DNA of 64,000 bases from assembly GCA_021292105.1 (NCBI GenBank), contig CM037867.1, forward strand, positions 16,630,928-16,694,927, given 5' to 3'. Under the pieces are notes generated by a model. It saw only the letters and a list, made by a program, of their open reading frames with translations, ran no database searches and was not told the DNA's origin. How positions within the stretch are numbered: position 1 is the first letter of the stretch; each line of letters starts with the position of its first letter. Both the position numbers and the translations under genes were made by a program. Below are positions 1-12,915 of the stretch, in pieces. This DNA comes from Anadara kagoshimensis (Eukaryota > Mollusca > Bivalvia > Arcoida > Arcidae).

Positions 1-779
1 CTGTAGTAGTGATTTCATTATTCTATTTTTATATTTGTCAATTCGGATATCCCAATTTTGTCACAAAGATTAGTCTGGCAAATGTACACTTTCAAGTGTG
101 CTATACCGCCAATGTTATATCATCAGTGTGGCGGTACAAAATTCTGTGTATTATACGTGTTCGATAAAACTTTGTCAATTCGTTTAAAATGTCTATTGTT
201 AAATAAAGGACAATATCACTGAACACAACAGAAACTTTAAACAATAGGCCAGTATTTAATAGATTTTGCAAGTATATTAATTCCATGTCAACGGCAAAAC
301 CTTAAAGGAGTCTACCTAGCAAAACAGAGGGAGGATAATCAGTTAAACGTATTTTATCAGGATATTATACACAAATATGTACACTTACACACTTGAGGAA
401 ACATCAATAGATATCAAATTTGAAATAAAACTTAAAGGTTTAGAGATTCTCAAAGATTGGCAATTTTATTGGTTGTTTAAACATTTCAAACATCTTCACT
501 GATTAAGGTATTACACTTGAATATGTATCGTGATGATTAAGGGATGATTAATTGTAAATTTAGTTTTAGGATAGGCAAATTAGTACTTAAGATAATATTT
601 TCTTCAAAAATGTTTAAATATCTTAATCTTTTTCAGGCCACATGTGATTGCAATTCACAACTAATGCTCGCCCCATTTTTGGATTTTCATGTTTTTCTGA
701 AGTACATATAAGAAACCACAATATTTCGAACCTCACATCTTATCTACACAAACGTTTTTAAAACAAAAAACCCGAAACA

Positions 780-1125
780 AAAAGCCGATTGTGCCTGATA
801 CGCTCACCTGATAAATAATGGCTAAATGACATATTTTAAGAAAACAGAAATACTGAAACCTCAATATATTAATAAAATCAGAAAGGTAAAATATAAGATC
901 ATGACTTTCACTCTATTTTAAAGGTTATTAAAAGAATATGTCAAAACTAAAAACCAGTGTCATTTCCAGATGAAATAGTCGAGTTTGAATCTATTTTACA
1001 GGTTTCTTTTTCAAAATTAAATGCAAAAACGCATAACTTATTTTTGTCGGATTTCCCGAAATGGACAAACTTAAGGCTTGAGCCTTTCTAGATAATATGC
1101 GATGATTTTCATTATACTGGTCGTT
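780..1125 (+). repeat. Dispersed repeat copy with a ctcacctgat start
   Basis: The stretch begins with a gctcacctgata motif and then parallels 29205-29260 and 30590-30790, including the phrases about kilobase-scale spaced 'gtcaaaact', 'aaacgcaaaaacgc' and 'tcacaaaatg'-like blocks. It is a diverged, internally shortened copy of the family best preserved at 29181-31088. It lies in the intron upstream of the first recognised receptor exon and shows no coding potential. Confidence 0.6.
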
Positions 1126-1237
1126 TTTGTATTCCTATTATATATATAAAACACACGTTTTCATGTTGCAGATCAAATAAAAAAAATGATTTCCATACGT
1201 AAATGAACTGGTTCATCTCAAATCAATAAACAAACAT

Positions 1238-1345
1238 TCTAATCCATGTCCGAATCACAATTTTAAAGGAAAGTAAAAACTTTTGAATTGACAAGTTAGG
1301 TTAGGCACTTGAACTACCACCAGAAAAGTGAGGCCTGGTGATCCT
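1238..1345 (+). repeat. Dispersed module of about 110 bp, copy 1 of 7
   Basis: The block holds 'ccatgtccgaatcacaat', an aagtaaaaact segment, 'gacaagttaggtta' and a gtgaggcctgg end. Related copies are at about 16200, 39735, 54612 and 57113 on this strand and at about 61210-61125 and 63890-63785 inverted. It is non-coding. It often lies next to retroelement debris, so it may be an end or untranslated segment of one retroelement family. Confidence 0.6.
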
Positions 1346-1349
1346 AAAG

Positions 1350-1520
1350 GGTTAGTTGTGTGTAATGGTGTTTAACATCCCAGTCAAGAATATTTCACTT
1401 ATATCGAGACATCGCTAGCTATAGGCGAAGGTGCAGAATTTTGCCTGTGCGCTGCGCTGATGGCATTATACAACAGGGTTCTTTAGCGTGCCAAGCCCAC
1501 AGAAAGTGGGGCCGATTGAT
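1350..1520 (-). repeat. SINE-like repeat, inverted tail
   Basis: The sequence 'aatggtgtttaacatccc' followed by a tatcgagac block is the reverse complement of the tail seen at about 8100-8155 and 20550-20620. In those copies the same tail sits downstream of tRNA-like boxes A and B. Here the tRNA-like head is not convincing, so this looks like a 5'-truncated SINE. Confidence 0.55.
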
Positions 1521-1646
1521 CCTGAATAGTAAGCACATCATGATTTGTAAGTTACACACACCACGTGTGTAATCAAATTGTGTGAAAGGTACATGGAACT
1601 ATGCGTCAAATATATCCAGGGAAATCATTGACACCAAGACATACAA

Positions 1647-2904
1647 TAGGAGGTCAAAAAATTCATAAAACGGGGTATATATTGCCGTAACAAATCATAC
1701 ATTTTATTATTTTTTTCAATATAGTCCCCATTAACCCTTATGCACTTAGCCCACTTTTCGTTCAAACTGTCTATACCTTCGGTTTGGTCCAGTGGCAGCC
1801 TAAAGTCCATCATCATCAAGAATATCTGATTCCCCTTAAATGGGATTTTAAATTTATAAATAGGAAATAATCACTCGGTGCCAAATCGGGACTGTAGGGT
1901 GGGTGATTAAGTTGTTCGAACCTGCATTCACGAATCGCTGCTAGTGCAATCCTTGACTTGTGCACAGGAGCATTGTCGTGAAAAAGTAATACCCCTCGAC
2001 TTAACTTTCTCCTTCTTTTGAATTTAATAGCAGCTTTCAACTGCTTCATTAGATCAGCATAGTTAGCCCCAGTGATAGAGATGCCAGCAGGTTTATAATT
2101 TATCAACAAAACACCCTTAGAATCCCAAAACACAATGACCATGACTTTGCCAGCTAAAGGTTGGGTTTTGAAATTTGTTGGTGGGGGTGAGCCAGGGTGC
2201 TTCCATTGCATGGACTCTTTTTCGGTTTCTGAGTCCCAATCATAAACCCATGTTTCATCACCAGATACAAAACGTAAATGGAAGCTCTCCGGCTTATCAT
2301 TATAAATGCCAAGAAGCTGCCGACTTGACTGGAGTCTTTGGAAGCGATCCTGCACATTAAGGTTTCTGGGGACCCATCTTGAGGATACTTTTGACATCCC
2401 AAGATGCTCGTGGCTAACCGTGTATACACTTCGATGTAAAATGACACATTCCCTAGCTATGTCATCAATCCTATTTTGACGATCATTCATGATGAGGGTC
2501 TCCACAGACGTTACAATTTTCTTTGTGATGGCATCAGCAGGGCGACCTGACCGTAGGTCATCCTTCAGTGAGCTGCGCCCACTTTTAATTCAGCTGACCA
2601 TTTTGCTACAGTGGAATAGGCAGGGCCATTGTCACCGTACACATTCGCCGGCGAATTTCTTTGGCATTTGATCCCTTTACTAATAGGAACTTTATTACTG
2701 TCCTAAGCTCAACATTTTGATTTTCCATCATTGCTTGATGGTCACCAACTTTGAATGCTTTTGAAAATTACACAAATATGTTGTGACAAATAAACTTGAT
2801 ATGTTTAAAATAGCGGCATGTTGTGTTGTCGAAATAAGTAAAGAAAATGTGTGTTACGCTTAGCTGAATACGCTGTTCTATGAACGTTCTGACTTCCCCT
2901 CGTA
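1647..2904 (-). mobile_element. mariner (DD34D) transposon, decayed
   Basis: The ends, read inwards, are similar: left aggaggtcaaaaaattcata (from about 1648) and right gaggggaagtcagaacgttc (minus strand from about 2902), each next to TA, the usual mariner target-site duplication. The length of about 1.26 kb fits an intact-length mariner. The transposase inside is broken (see the pseudogene entry), so any movement would need a transposase from elsewhere. Confidence 0.85.
1650..2733 (-). pseudogene. mariner transposase pseudogene
   Basis: Read on the minus strand from an ATG near 2733, the N-terminus (HTH region, GSNAKEIRRRM) is interrupted by in-frame stops around 2610-2570. The main open piece (2505-1816) has the three catalytic aspartates: GDETWVYDW, LLFHDNAPVH and SPDLAPSDYF, with exactly 34 residues between the second and third Asp, the hallmark of mariner DD34D enzymes. 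The C-terminal piece (1819-1625, KWAKCIRVNGDYIEKN) is in another frame, so there is a one-base frameshift near 1815. The product would be a cut-and-paste transposase; this copy is inactive. SETMAR-like domestication is not suggested, as no SET exon is joined to it. Confidence 0.92.
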
Positions 2905-3030
2905 GCGTATAAAATGGGACACACAATACACCATAAGCCGTAAAGGCAAAAGAAAAAATTAAATCTGTCATAAAAGTAGCCTTTCGTCAAAGTTATATAA
3001 AATTTAAACTTTTGATCACGTTTATTTTAG

Positions 3031-3305
3031 ATTCATTTACTACCACCGAGCAAATAAATTAGACATCAAAGACACTGGAATTTATAGAATTAATGTTGAA
3101 AACAAAGATGAGGAAGTTATAATACCACACATTACGGGCCCAGCAGACCTGCGGACGTTTGCTGTGGATAAAAAAGCAAGCATCATATACTGGACTAGCG
3201 GAATATATAAGAATATTATTAAAATGCATGCAATCCTAGGTACAAAAGGGAAGACCGTCGTGCCTGAGACTCAACTGATTGAATACACAAATTTATGCTT
3301 AGTTG
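3031..3305 (+). CDS. Receptor gene A, exon with YWTD-propeller blades (LDLRb)
   Basis: The exon follows a tttattttag acceptor and ends at a gtaagg donor, 275 nt, entering in phase 2 and leaving in phase 1. It encodes about 91 residues starting FIYYHRANKLDIKD and including GIYRINVENKDEEV and YWTSGIYKNIIKMH, the pattern of LDL-receptor class B (YWTD) blades: a Tyr-Trp-Thr motif, then an ILGTKGKTVV strand like the GTNR-R-VV strand of LDLR and LRP proteins. Such a six-bladed propeller is extracellular. Only the last blades are here; earlier exons must lie upstream of the window or be unrecognised. The phase-1 end joins exactly to 15284-15421 to give a CLVDDDLYVTG blade start. The intron is about 12 kb and repeat-filled. 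Assignment to the receptor downstream is inferred from phase, order and propeller continuity. Confidence 0.78.
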
Positions 3306-3936
3306 GTAAGGAATAAATGTTAGCATTCATGTGATCAAAGTATGTTTTTACTCTAATAATTATTTCAGCATTGGTCATTTATTTTAGAACTTCAGTCAAC
3401 CAGGTCCAAAATATAATAATAACTAAACTAATATTTAGTTTTCAAGTGTTTAGTGTTTAATTGATAAACGATATAAAAAATCAGCAAACATGTATTGTAA
3501 TAATCTAACTACAAACGCATTGATCAATGTGAAATCTTGCTTAAAATCAAATTGAACAGAACAAAGCCTCAATAAAAATCGCTCACGTTTTTAATTCGAG
3601 ATGTTCATTTGATGTGAAAACTATTATCAGATTCAATAGTGACTAATCCTTCCTATTCTTTAAACAAGATTTGGGTTATTTATTGTTGATAGTTGATTAT
3701 ATTTACATATAACAAGTAAGTATAACCAATCTTTCTGATAAAACTTTATTATGAAACATCCAAAGAAAATGCATATCCAATTTTCACGAAAACAAATGGA
3801 TTTTCTACATATGGCATTTTTTAAAATAATCGATTCGATGTTTATTTGTTGTGAAACCGCAGACAAGAGGTTATGCAAAATTTTAATAATTTTTGGAGTG
3901 GACTTTAATCTATTATATGACACACAAGATGAAAAA

Positions 3937-4110
3937 CTGTCTATAAGCCAGCTTATAGGTGGCTTATAGCGGGTTTATAGAGGACTTATAGACATCTATA
4001 AGCCGTTTATAGATGACCTATAAGCCTTCTATAAGCCGGCTATAAATGGCTTATTGGCATTCAGAATATAAGCCATCTATAAGCCACCTATAAGCCTTCT
4101 TTAAGTAGAA
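3937..4110 (+). repeat. TATAAGCC-rich foldback cluster, left copy
   Basis: About a dozen copies of (c)tataagcc in both orientations lie in 170 bp, so the single strand could fold on itself in many registers. It is followed by a TTTA-rich tract. A matching cluster in inverted orientation lies at 14136-14240 next to a TAAA tract, and both share a 'ggcttattggca' block. Confidence 0.75.
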
Positions 4111-4181
4111 GATTTAAATGCGCTTTTAAGGATCTTTAATGGTTTGTTTTACAAACAAATACAGGAAACACATTTCATTAT

Positions 4182-4475
4182 ATGTTATTTTTAATTTTAA
4201 ATTATATAAATATGATGTTAAAAATAATTATTACTATTCTAATTAAATTGTTACATTTTTTATTTTTCATTTGCAAAATATTTATTTTATTGTTATTAAT
4301 TTATTTGATTTTATTAATTTTGTTTTGTTATTTAGAAATATTTATTTTATTGTTATTAATTTATTTTATTTTATTTATTTAATCTTTTTTTAAAAAATAT
4401 TTATTTTATTGTTATTAAATAGTTTTACTTTGTTAATATTTCTTTTATTTATTTATTTATTTATTATTTCATATA
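4182..4475. repeat. TTTA/TTATT low-complexity tract
   Basis: The stretch is nearly all A and T, with repeated tatttattttattgttatt blocks. The open frame across it (mostly L, I, F) is a composition artefact. Confidence 0.8.
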
Positions 4476-5279
4476 TATAATTTTTAAATTTTATGTAATT
4501 TATCCTGAAATCACATATAATTAAGATCACATTACTGAACATTATTTATTACCAATTTACTAACTCAATTTTTTCCTCAGCGGGACTTGAACTCTACATT
4601 CTAATTCTAAATCTACATCCTTATCCATTAGGCCAACGGAGGACATGAACTCATATCTTTTATTTTAAATGTATATCAGTACCTAGTTACCTAAGATGTG
4701 ATCACGTGACTAGCTCTAAAACTTTCAGCTTTTAATAAAATATAAATAATAAATATAGATATTTTTACTAATTTTTTGAGATATTTATTATGATTCTCCA
4801 ACACCATAGGTGGGGAATCATATTGTTTTCGTTCAGTTTTTCTTATTATTATTCTTATTATTCCGCCTCTCTCAAGACCTACTATCATAGTATTATGCTG
4901 GAACAGATCTCGAACACGGCTTGATGGATTTAGATGAAATTTGGTACCAATAATCTGTTGTCTGTGTAGATATGCTAGACGTGATCATTTTTTCTTTATC
5001 TGGAAGGTAGGTGGGTGTAAATGACGTAACTAAATACGTCGCTGAGGGCCCGGGAAAACAAATTCTGAATGGACACAAGCTGGTTACGACACTTTAATAA
5101 TACCAAGACAATGCCTTCACCTATGAGTTAATCGGATTAGTGACCGTCAAAGTCCACTCGAGCATAACATCTTATAACTGAACAATTTAATTGAGTGATA
5201 AATCTGTACGGCAGCAGGACAAAACGTACCCATACCATAACGTACCCTACCAGAAGGTACCCATTTTTGACAAACCGAG

Positions 5280-5900
5280 TGTTTTGAAATAGATAGGCGC
5301 TATATACAGTCCGGTTTAAAGACCCTATCTATGAGGAAACATACTTTTTAACACGCAGAGGGTCTTTTTAGTCCAGACATTTATAAATGCGCATTTCTTT
5401 GCGTTTTAAAATACCAGAAAAATAAACATGCCCCTTTTGATATTATGTCTCTCCCATAAGAAAACCCTTTAAAACAATAAAATAAACTTAAAATCAACGG
5501 AATAAAAATCATTGAAAACATTAGAAATAAAATAGATCGACGCTATATATATATTATATTATATATATATAATTATTCCGGTTAAAAGATCCATCTATGG
5601 GAAAATTGGCATTTTAATGTGAAGCAGATCTTTTAACCGGACTTTATAAAGTGTGTTGAGATAGATCGGCGCTATATATACAGTCCGGTTAAATCCTAAC
5701 TATGGGAAATACATACTTTTTAACACGTAGAGGGTCTTGTTAGTTCAGGTGTATTATACAGAATATATCTCGTGTATGGAATTTATAGGATGAAAAGAGT
5801 AAAGCGTCTGAGTTATCAAGATTAACAACACTTATATTCTGGGACGGTTGATAACCCCGAAAAAGAAGTAAGACCCTAAAGTCTTTTAACCGGATATATG
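5280..5900. repeat. Palindromic repeat cluster with a small MITE-like hairpin
   Basis: The phrase 'gatcggcgctatatatacag' or close variants occurs near 5290, 5535 and 5665, each time followed by a ccggttaaa start and an agggtctt end. At 5578-5641, ccggttaaaagatc and gatcttttaaccgg face each other over about 36 bp, a near-perfect hairpin. A further half, 'cttttaaccgg', is at 5882-5892. It resembles nested copies of a small non-autonomous element; the family is not known to me. Confidence 0.6.
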
Positions 5901-6599
5901 CCATATATTATTTATGGACGGTGGGGAATCATACGTAACTGGTATCCCAGTTACAAACTCTAGTTATTATTATTATTATTATTATATTTTTTATTATTAT
6001 TATAGTTTGTCTTTCATTCGAGGAATAATTTTTAGGCTTACTGACCCAATATATCAAAGGAAGACAGGAAGTCAAATCTCACCTGTAATACACTTTTGTA
6101 TCTGGCTGACAGAGATCAATTATAAAGATCATTTATCGATCAGAGATTAATTTCCATTTGTATAGTCTTAATAGAGGCACATTTCTTTTTTAGTTAATAT
6201 ACATATAAATAATATACATTATTTATATATTCAATAACTCTTGAGATCAGCTTTAGTTTTAGGCAAATTTTATTAAAAATTGTCCATTGAAACATATTTT
6301 TTTAATGTAATACCGGTACTTATTTTCTTTATTGATGGATACACGAATAATTTTCAAAAGAACATTAAACATAGTACAAGTTAAAAGATGGAAAAACGAG
6401 TTTCAATGCTATTTTGTAATAATCTATCCTTATATCATAGAAAATAAGAAACGAATGACTGACACTGAACCACTTCATGTAATGGTTTCAGATTTCACAT
6501 TAAACTGTTATATGAGAGAAAAAGGAAGTGAAGTATTTTTACACCACATGGGAGAAAGTTGAATAAATAATTTTATTATGTAACAATTAATAAAATTCT

Positions 6600-6603
<4 letters not shown>

Positions 6604-6636
<33 letters not shown>
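6604..6636. repeat. (GA)n microsatellite
   Basis: About sixteen GA units lie between plain AT-rich flanks. Confidence 0.95.
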
Positions 6637-6641
<5 letters not shown>

Positions 6642-7493
6642 CACATTATAATAATGAGAGTCTTGACAAATTAAAAATCTAACATTTACACTGTGAAACT
6701 GTTTAAAAAACTAAATATTTATTATCATTGTCATTAAAAACATTTATTGAATGCATTTAATGGTTACTGGTATATATAATTTAAAAAAGTGTATGACACT
6801 CTGAACCCAAATCTTTCTCTCTCTCACTTCCTCTTTCTCATACATCCAATCGGTAATCAGAACAACGGAATATATTTATAACTTAAATCTGGCACATTTG
6901 ACATCTGATTAATTTTGTTAATTTTCAAGATATTTATGAATTTGATGAGTCGTTATGAAGATCTCTCTAAGCTTTATTACATCGATATTCTTATTTTGTC
7001 GATATTTCTTATTTGTGTTTCGAAACATGTTAGTCAAAATTTGCCAGTTTTAACTTCAGAAAAATCTTCAAATGATTGTAAAAATGGAGCATGAGCGAAC
7101 TGACGCATTTTTCTGACACTAGGACCTGTCACGATTTTATGCGAACGGCTTACCTTGAAAGATGTTCCGGGTACTTAGCTTCCTGGTACCTGAGCCTAAC
7201 CTACCCCAAATCCGTGTATAGAAAAAGCATATGGTATGACACTTAGGTTATGTGCTATTTTTTATTATCTTTTTAATATTTGAAAATACGGTATATATTC
7301 TAATATTATAAATAATTCATTAAAATACCTTGATTTTCTTTTTAATCAACGTTATACATATACTGATCGCATAGCATGAAATTCAGTGATACACCAATTT
7401 GTTTTTAAATTATAATAGTGTGGAAAGTTGGGCAACTGTGCTTTATGCATAATAACATTTTGTTTCAGTTTGTAAAAAAATGTGTAGTCTTTG

Positions 7494-7620
7494 TGTCTAG
7501 ACGTCAAGTTCAACAATGGTGGAGGAAACCGAAGTGCACTGAGAAAAGAAACAACATTCGGCAAGCGAATTTTCTCACACTAGGATTTGCCAGAACACAA
7601 TACGAACCAAGCTGGTGAGA
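7494..7620 (+). repeat. Dispersed repeat with a 'tctcacactaggat' block
   Basis: A 'ggtggaggaaacc' start, a ttcggcaagcgaa segment and a tctcacactaggat end match 37090-37170. There they directly adjoin a tRNA-like SINE head read on the minus strand. This is probably the tail of the same SINE family without a clear head. Confidence 0.55.
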
Positions 7621-7904
7621 TCAAGATTCTAGGATTAAACAGAAGGACACAGATGTACGCAAAAAACAACCATTTTTCGGCAAGCAAACACATCACAATT
7701 TTTCGTTCGGTAAATTATGAGGGTTATCTCGCACTCCTGTGTAGTCAGTAGACCATGGGTGTAACATATCTTCGGCCGTAACTCGTACTAATCGTTAAAA
7801 TTTAAAACAATAATTTACTTTAAATAAATTCGGGTCAAAATAAAAGTCCGGGTTTTGTTTTAATGTTTTAATCACAACATCAATCATATAACTTTATTAC
7901 TCCT

Positions 7905-8165
7905 CAGTTCGTTGCGGTTGCTCAGATTGTAGACTGCTGGCTTCGTAAATGGGAGGTCGTAGGTACAAACCCCGACCGGGTTTGACCCAAGACTTGAAAG
8001 TGGGTAGTTATTGTTCTTTCGTCAAATACTCGACATTACGGAATTTAATTCAGTGCAAGCATGGCAAAGGAAAATATATGTACTTTCGCTTATAGCCGGC
8101 GATATCTCGAAATAAGTGAATTATTCTTGACAGGGATGTTAAACACCATTCCTTAACTCAACTCA
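7905..8165 (+). repeat. tRNA-derived SINE
   Basis: The head 'ttgcggttgctcagattgt' and the box-B-like 'ggtacaaaccccgaccggg' resemble pol III internal promoter boxes. The body ends in 'gggatgttaaacaccatt', shared with 20285-20625 and, inverted, 1350-1520. It is not a functional tRNA: the acceptor arms do not pair. Confidence 0.65.
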
Positions 8166-8744
8166 CTCTAAGTTTGTTAATTTTTCATTCCATGTGTGAG
8201 GAAATATTTGTGTGCAGGTAGTTTCAGGTCACGTAATTATAAGATATTATGCTTTTAAAATTTGTCTTGTTTCTGCAATATAAACAAATGTAAATTGGTA
8301 GTAATGAAATTCTATTAACCATTTTAGCGTCCTTTTTGCGCAAGAATTTTACTCTCTCCAAAAACATTTTTAAAAAGAAACAAAGAAACCTTAGCCTATT
8401 TGCGCGAATATGGTACCCAACTATCCCATTTTATTGAGAGTGCGACAGTAGGATAGCCAAGTCCAAATTGTGCGTTGGTCATAAAATTTGAGACCTTCCG
8501 CGGTAAATAAAAAGGGATTACTTTTTGGCAAGTGTCTGAACCCGAAAAAAATTCGCCATTTTCAGAATCGTTTTTATACCATAAAATTAACATTTTAGCT
8601 ACGAATATGATGCAAGCGTGTGAAGAATTAACTAAACTTTCTACATGTATCAAAAAGTCCGAGATAAAACGCCACATTTACTTAAAATTACTGATATCCC
8701 GACGATAACCGATTTCTCTTAAAAAACAACAGAAATTTCTTCTC

Positions 8745-8865
8745 CATTTTTGAAACTGGTACGTTTTTTGTATAAAGAATACTTTTCCTAGAAATTTTAA
8801 TACAATGTCAGAAAATTATTATAGTATACGCCAGTAAATTATCGTACCTGGTGCATGAGGGTTTA
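8745..8865 (+). repeat. Direct-repeat partner of 12790-12915
   Basis: Both blocks share 'gaaactggtacgttttttgt' early and 'ggtgcatgagg' late, with a diverged middle. The role is unknown. They bracket about 4 kb containing the 9304-10250 array. Confidence 0.55.
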
Positions 8866-9303
8866 ATATGCGAAAATCGCCAAAATCCAACAGCATGATT
8901 TTAGTACGTCTTGTTGTCAATGAAAACAAATATGGCCGCGACCTTGATAAACATTGTTCTAACGTAATGACGTAAACAACGTTCCCCGTGTCAAATATAT
9001 AGGTCAACTGTCTACTGTATACACAGTACACGCAATGTACAGTACAGACCTGTCGAAAGTTTAACACTAAGCTAACCAAAAGAAGTCAAAGCTCGACTGC
9101 CGAGTGCCTAAGGTATGGAAAAGTAGCGGTCGAAAAGCTACCGAGAGATAGATGGCAACTGCTGTCGATATAAGCACCAAACGAGGAACCAATATGGGCT
9201 GTCGGCACTAATTCGTTCCAGCTGGATGCTAAACTTTGTACAGGTCTGTACTGTATTTATCGATTTTTTTTGCAACAGGCATTCTCATCTGGCACACATC
9301 ATA

Positions 9304-9470
9304 TGACATGTGTTTGTTGATGGAGATACTTTAGGACCCCAACAGGAATAAATAAATAGGGCCTACATTAAAAAAAAATAAATGATAAATAAATAAATAA
9401 ATAAGAAATTCTACAGAGACATAAGTTAGAGCTGGGACACAGTAAATGTCTAGCAGGTTAGAGATGATAA

Positions 9471-9529
<59 letters not shown>

Positions 9530-9946
9530 ATCAGAAATTGTTCAGAGAAATAAGTTAGAACTGGGACACAATATGTCAGCAGTTAATAAATAAATAAATA
9601 AGAAATTCTACAGAGAAATAAGTTAGAGCTGGGACACAATATGCCAGCAGTTAATAAATAAATAAATAAATAAATAAATAAATCAGAAATTCTACAGAGA
9701 AATAAGTTAGAGCTGGGACACAGTACGTTGAGCAGGTTACAAAATGTCTAGCAGGTTAGATGACATGTGTTTGTTGATGGAGATACTTTAGGACCCCAAC
9801 AGGAATAAATAAATAGGGCCTACATTAAAAAAAAATAAATGATAAATAAATAAATAAATAAGAAATTCTACAGAGACATAAGTTAGAGCTGGGACACAGT
9901 ATGTTGAGCAGGTGATGATAAATGTTTAGCAGGTTAGAGATGATAA

Positions 9947-9994
<48 letters not shown>

Positions 9995-10250
9995 AAATAA
10001 TAAATAAATAAATCAGAAATTGTTCAGAGAAATAAGTTAGAACTGGGACACAATATGTCAGCAGTTAATAAATAAATAAATAAGAAATTCTACAGAGAAA
10101 TAAGTTAGAGCTGGGACACAATATGCCAGCAGTTAATAAATAAAAATAAATAAATAAATAAATCAGACATTCTACTGAGATACAAGTTAGAGCTGGGACA
10201 CAGTATGTTGAGCAGGTTAGTGATGATAAAGACAATAAATAAATAAAAAG
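9304..10250 (+). repeat. Nested tandem array (duplicated block of about 455 bp)
   Basis: The start 'gacatgtgtttgttgatgga' recurs at about 9760, followed by the same series of subunits. Each subunit is an agaaattctacagagaaata block, a 'gttagagctgggacaca' block and a (TAAA)n run of variable length. So there are two levels: short subunits inside a longer duplicated block. It is non-coding. Confidence 0.85.
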
Positions 10251-12785
10251 AGATCAAAATTAGTTGCATTTTGTCTTTCCTCAAGGTACTAACATGAAAT
10301 GTGGCATGGGTACCATGGAAAGTAACCTCAGATATTTTTTGGAAAAATAAAACAAATATTCTTATATGAACAAAATTAACATTTAAAAAATAAAAGATAT
10401 TGAATTACTAAAAAGTTAAAAAAATTATGAACAGGCAGATAGTTAGACATTTTGTCATATTGTTGTTTGTTAAATGAATGACAAGTGGGCCATAATAGCA
10501 TTTAAAAGGACTACAATTGTCTAAATTATCAAATTTAATTTAGAAACTACACAAACAAGTGATTTCATGGGGGACAGGTACTTTCTAGTTGTTCTGGCTG
10601 TGATAAATAGATAAATGATTTACAAATAAATCAAAAACTATGTGATCATATGGCAGTGTTCATTCTAGAAAGGGGCTGTTGATCCTTTATTTTGCCAAAT
10701 GGCACCATTGAAAAGGCCATAGTCAGATAGTGGGCCACATTTGAAATTAGATTTCAAATGCAAGTTCAAAATATTTGATATCATTGTCATATATAAAAGC
10801 TACATTATATGAAACTTTTAAATACTTCATTACAAAAGCTTTTACATCAGCCTAAAAGACTACAAGTCACATCAAACATTAGATGTATGCAAAATTATTG
10901 ATGTTATTCAACTTGTTATTAGAGGAATTTTATTAGAAATGAACCCATCTGAAAAAATCCTAGAATGAACACTCATGGTTATTACTGTTTACACATAATG
11001 GAACATTTTACAAAGAAAAATGCATTATGTCTGACTAAACCAACTTTGTAAATTGTAATAATGTTGAATGTCTCATTTCATGTAAAATTAAAAAATAACA
11101 ATATCTTTAATACACTAGGAATTAGATATCATCAGACATTTATGAATGTTTCATTTTATATAGAATTAAAAAATCAACACATATCAATATCCTTAACATA
11201 CTGAGAATTATATACCATTACACATTTATGAATTGAATGCTACTCTTGATACTGAATACCCCTTTTTTCACACATGAAATGCTTTTCATGCACCCTTGTC
11301 TGAAGTGTAGCATACAGATAACAGCATAGGTTAAAATCTTACTATGTCAGAAAGTTTGCCAGTTCTCTTGTTGAGGGGTGTGTTTTACCTCAGGGATGAA
11401 GCCTAACTACTTTGAGTTTGGGGCCAGCTCACTTCATAAAAGAATTTGTAACAGTAATAAATGGCTTAAATGTGTAAACATTAAGTGACCCACACTCGAT
11501 TTTAGAAGCCATTGGCTACTGGGCCCCTGCAAATCTTTATCCCTGTGCCTAGTTTCCTCCTTAATCTCATTTACCTGATTAAACATTGAAATAATCTTGA
11601 ATGGAGTGTGTATACCAACCAATCAATTCTAAATTTAACTAATAAATTAATAAATCTGGAATAGGCCTGTGTGTTACAATTATTTTGAATTCTTTTAAAC
11701 TAATAATGCCCATTTGGATACACTGTGTCATGAATTTCACTGCATTTGCATCAACTTATTTCTTAATGCTATTATCAAACCAGTTCCCATGAATTTTCCT
11801 GAAAGAAGGTGATATTTATTTATCAGACTTTTACAATTTTACAGAAATTACTGAAATTCCTAAATATTTTACAGATCTGTATTTAATCATTATAATATGG
11901 AGTTAAATTTTTAACCAAGTCAAATGAAATCCACATGATTGGTATTCACTTTTCCTATTTCCTACTTCCACATAGTCTATTTTAAATGTTATGTGTGCTA
12001 TGTCAAGTTGACTTAAAACTTTAATGAAGCAAAATAATCAAATTTATGTCTAAATTGTACTGAAATAATAATGCCGGGGTTATTGGCATCAGAACAGAAC
12101 CAAAATTTAAATAATAAAGACCAATGTTGTGTTGACTGTGGCTAAACTAACATGGGAGATGTTTCCTCATTTTGGGTAATATTTCATTAAGAAAAGTCCA
12201 GTCTAACCCTCTTTAATGATGTTAACTGATTTATTCAATGATATGTAGTGATATGACAGACAGGTCCTGTTTATATTTTGCCAGCAAAGCAAAATCAGTT
12301 GGTAATTTTCAGTAATTCTGAGTCCCTAACTAGCCCTACATGATCAGGTTGCACTGTACACTGTATTGGTACAGATGCCGAGTCCATATGGGTAAAATTA
12401 GAACACATGCGCATCTAATGTGTTCGATAGCCATGCAGATCGATTATACATGACAAATAAGGCAAAAAAGCTTGACTATTTTGTCCAAAATACACGATGA
12501 CATTTTCTGCATGCTAAAATTGTGATCGAAGCGGGACGAATGCTAATCAAATATGTCCGACTGGAAGCAGTTCCAAAAAATCGGCAGGTTAGACGAGAGA
12601 TGTAGAGAAAATACAATATTTTTAAGGAAAAACTTACTTTATTTCAACAAAGATATCTCCACAGCGTCTCTCGATTATCAAATGTATACATTACATACAA
12701 TAAGGAAGCTGTCTTAGCATTTTTTCTGTGTCAAATTAGCCGGAAAGGGGGCGGCCCATGATCGAGAATCCGGCAATGTCATCGA

Positions 12786-12915
12786 TTTTTTCGACATTTG
12801 AAACTGGTACGTTTTTTGTGTAAAGAAAATTATTTGACAAATTATACATCAAAATAACCGTAAGAAAAAGTTCTTTCCGTTCATGTAAAAACATCTTTGG
12901 TGCATGAGGAACTGC
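12786..12915 (+). repeat. Direct-repeat partner of 8745-8865
   Basis: See the partner entry. The shared segments are 'gaaactggtacgttttttgt' and 'ggtgcatgagg'. Confidence 0.55.
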
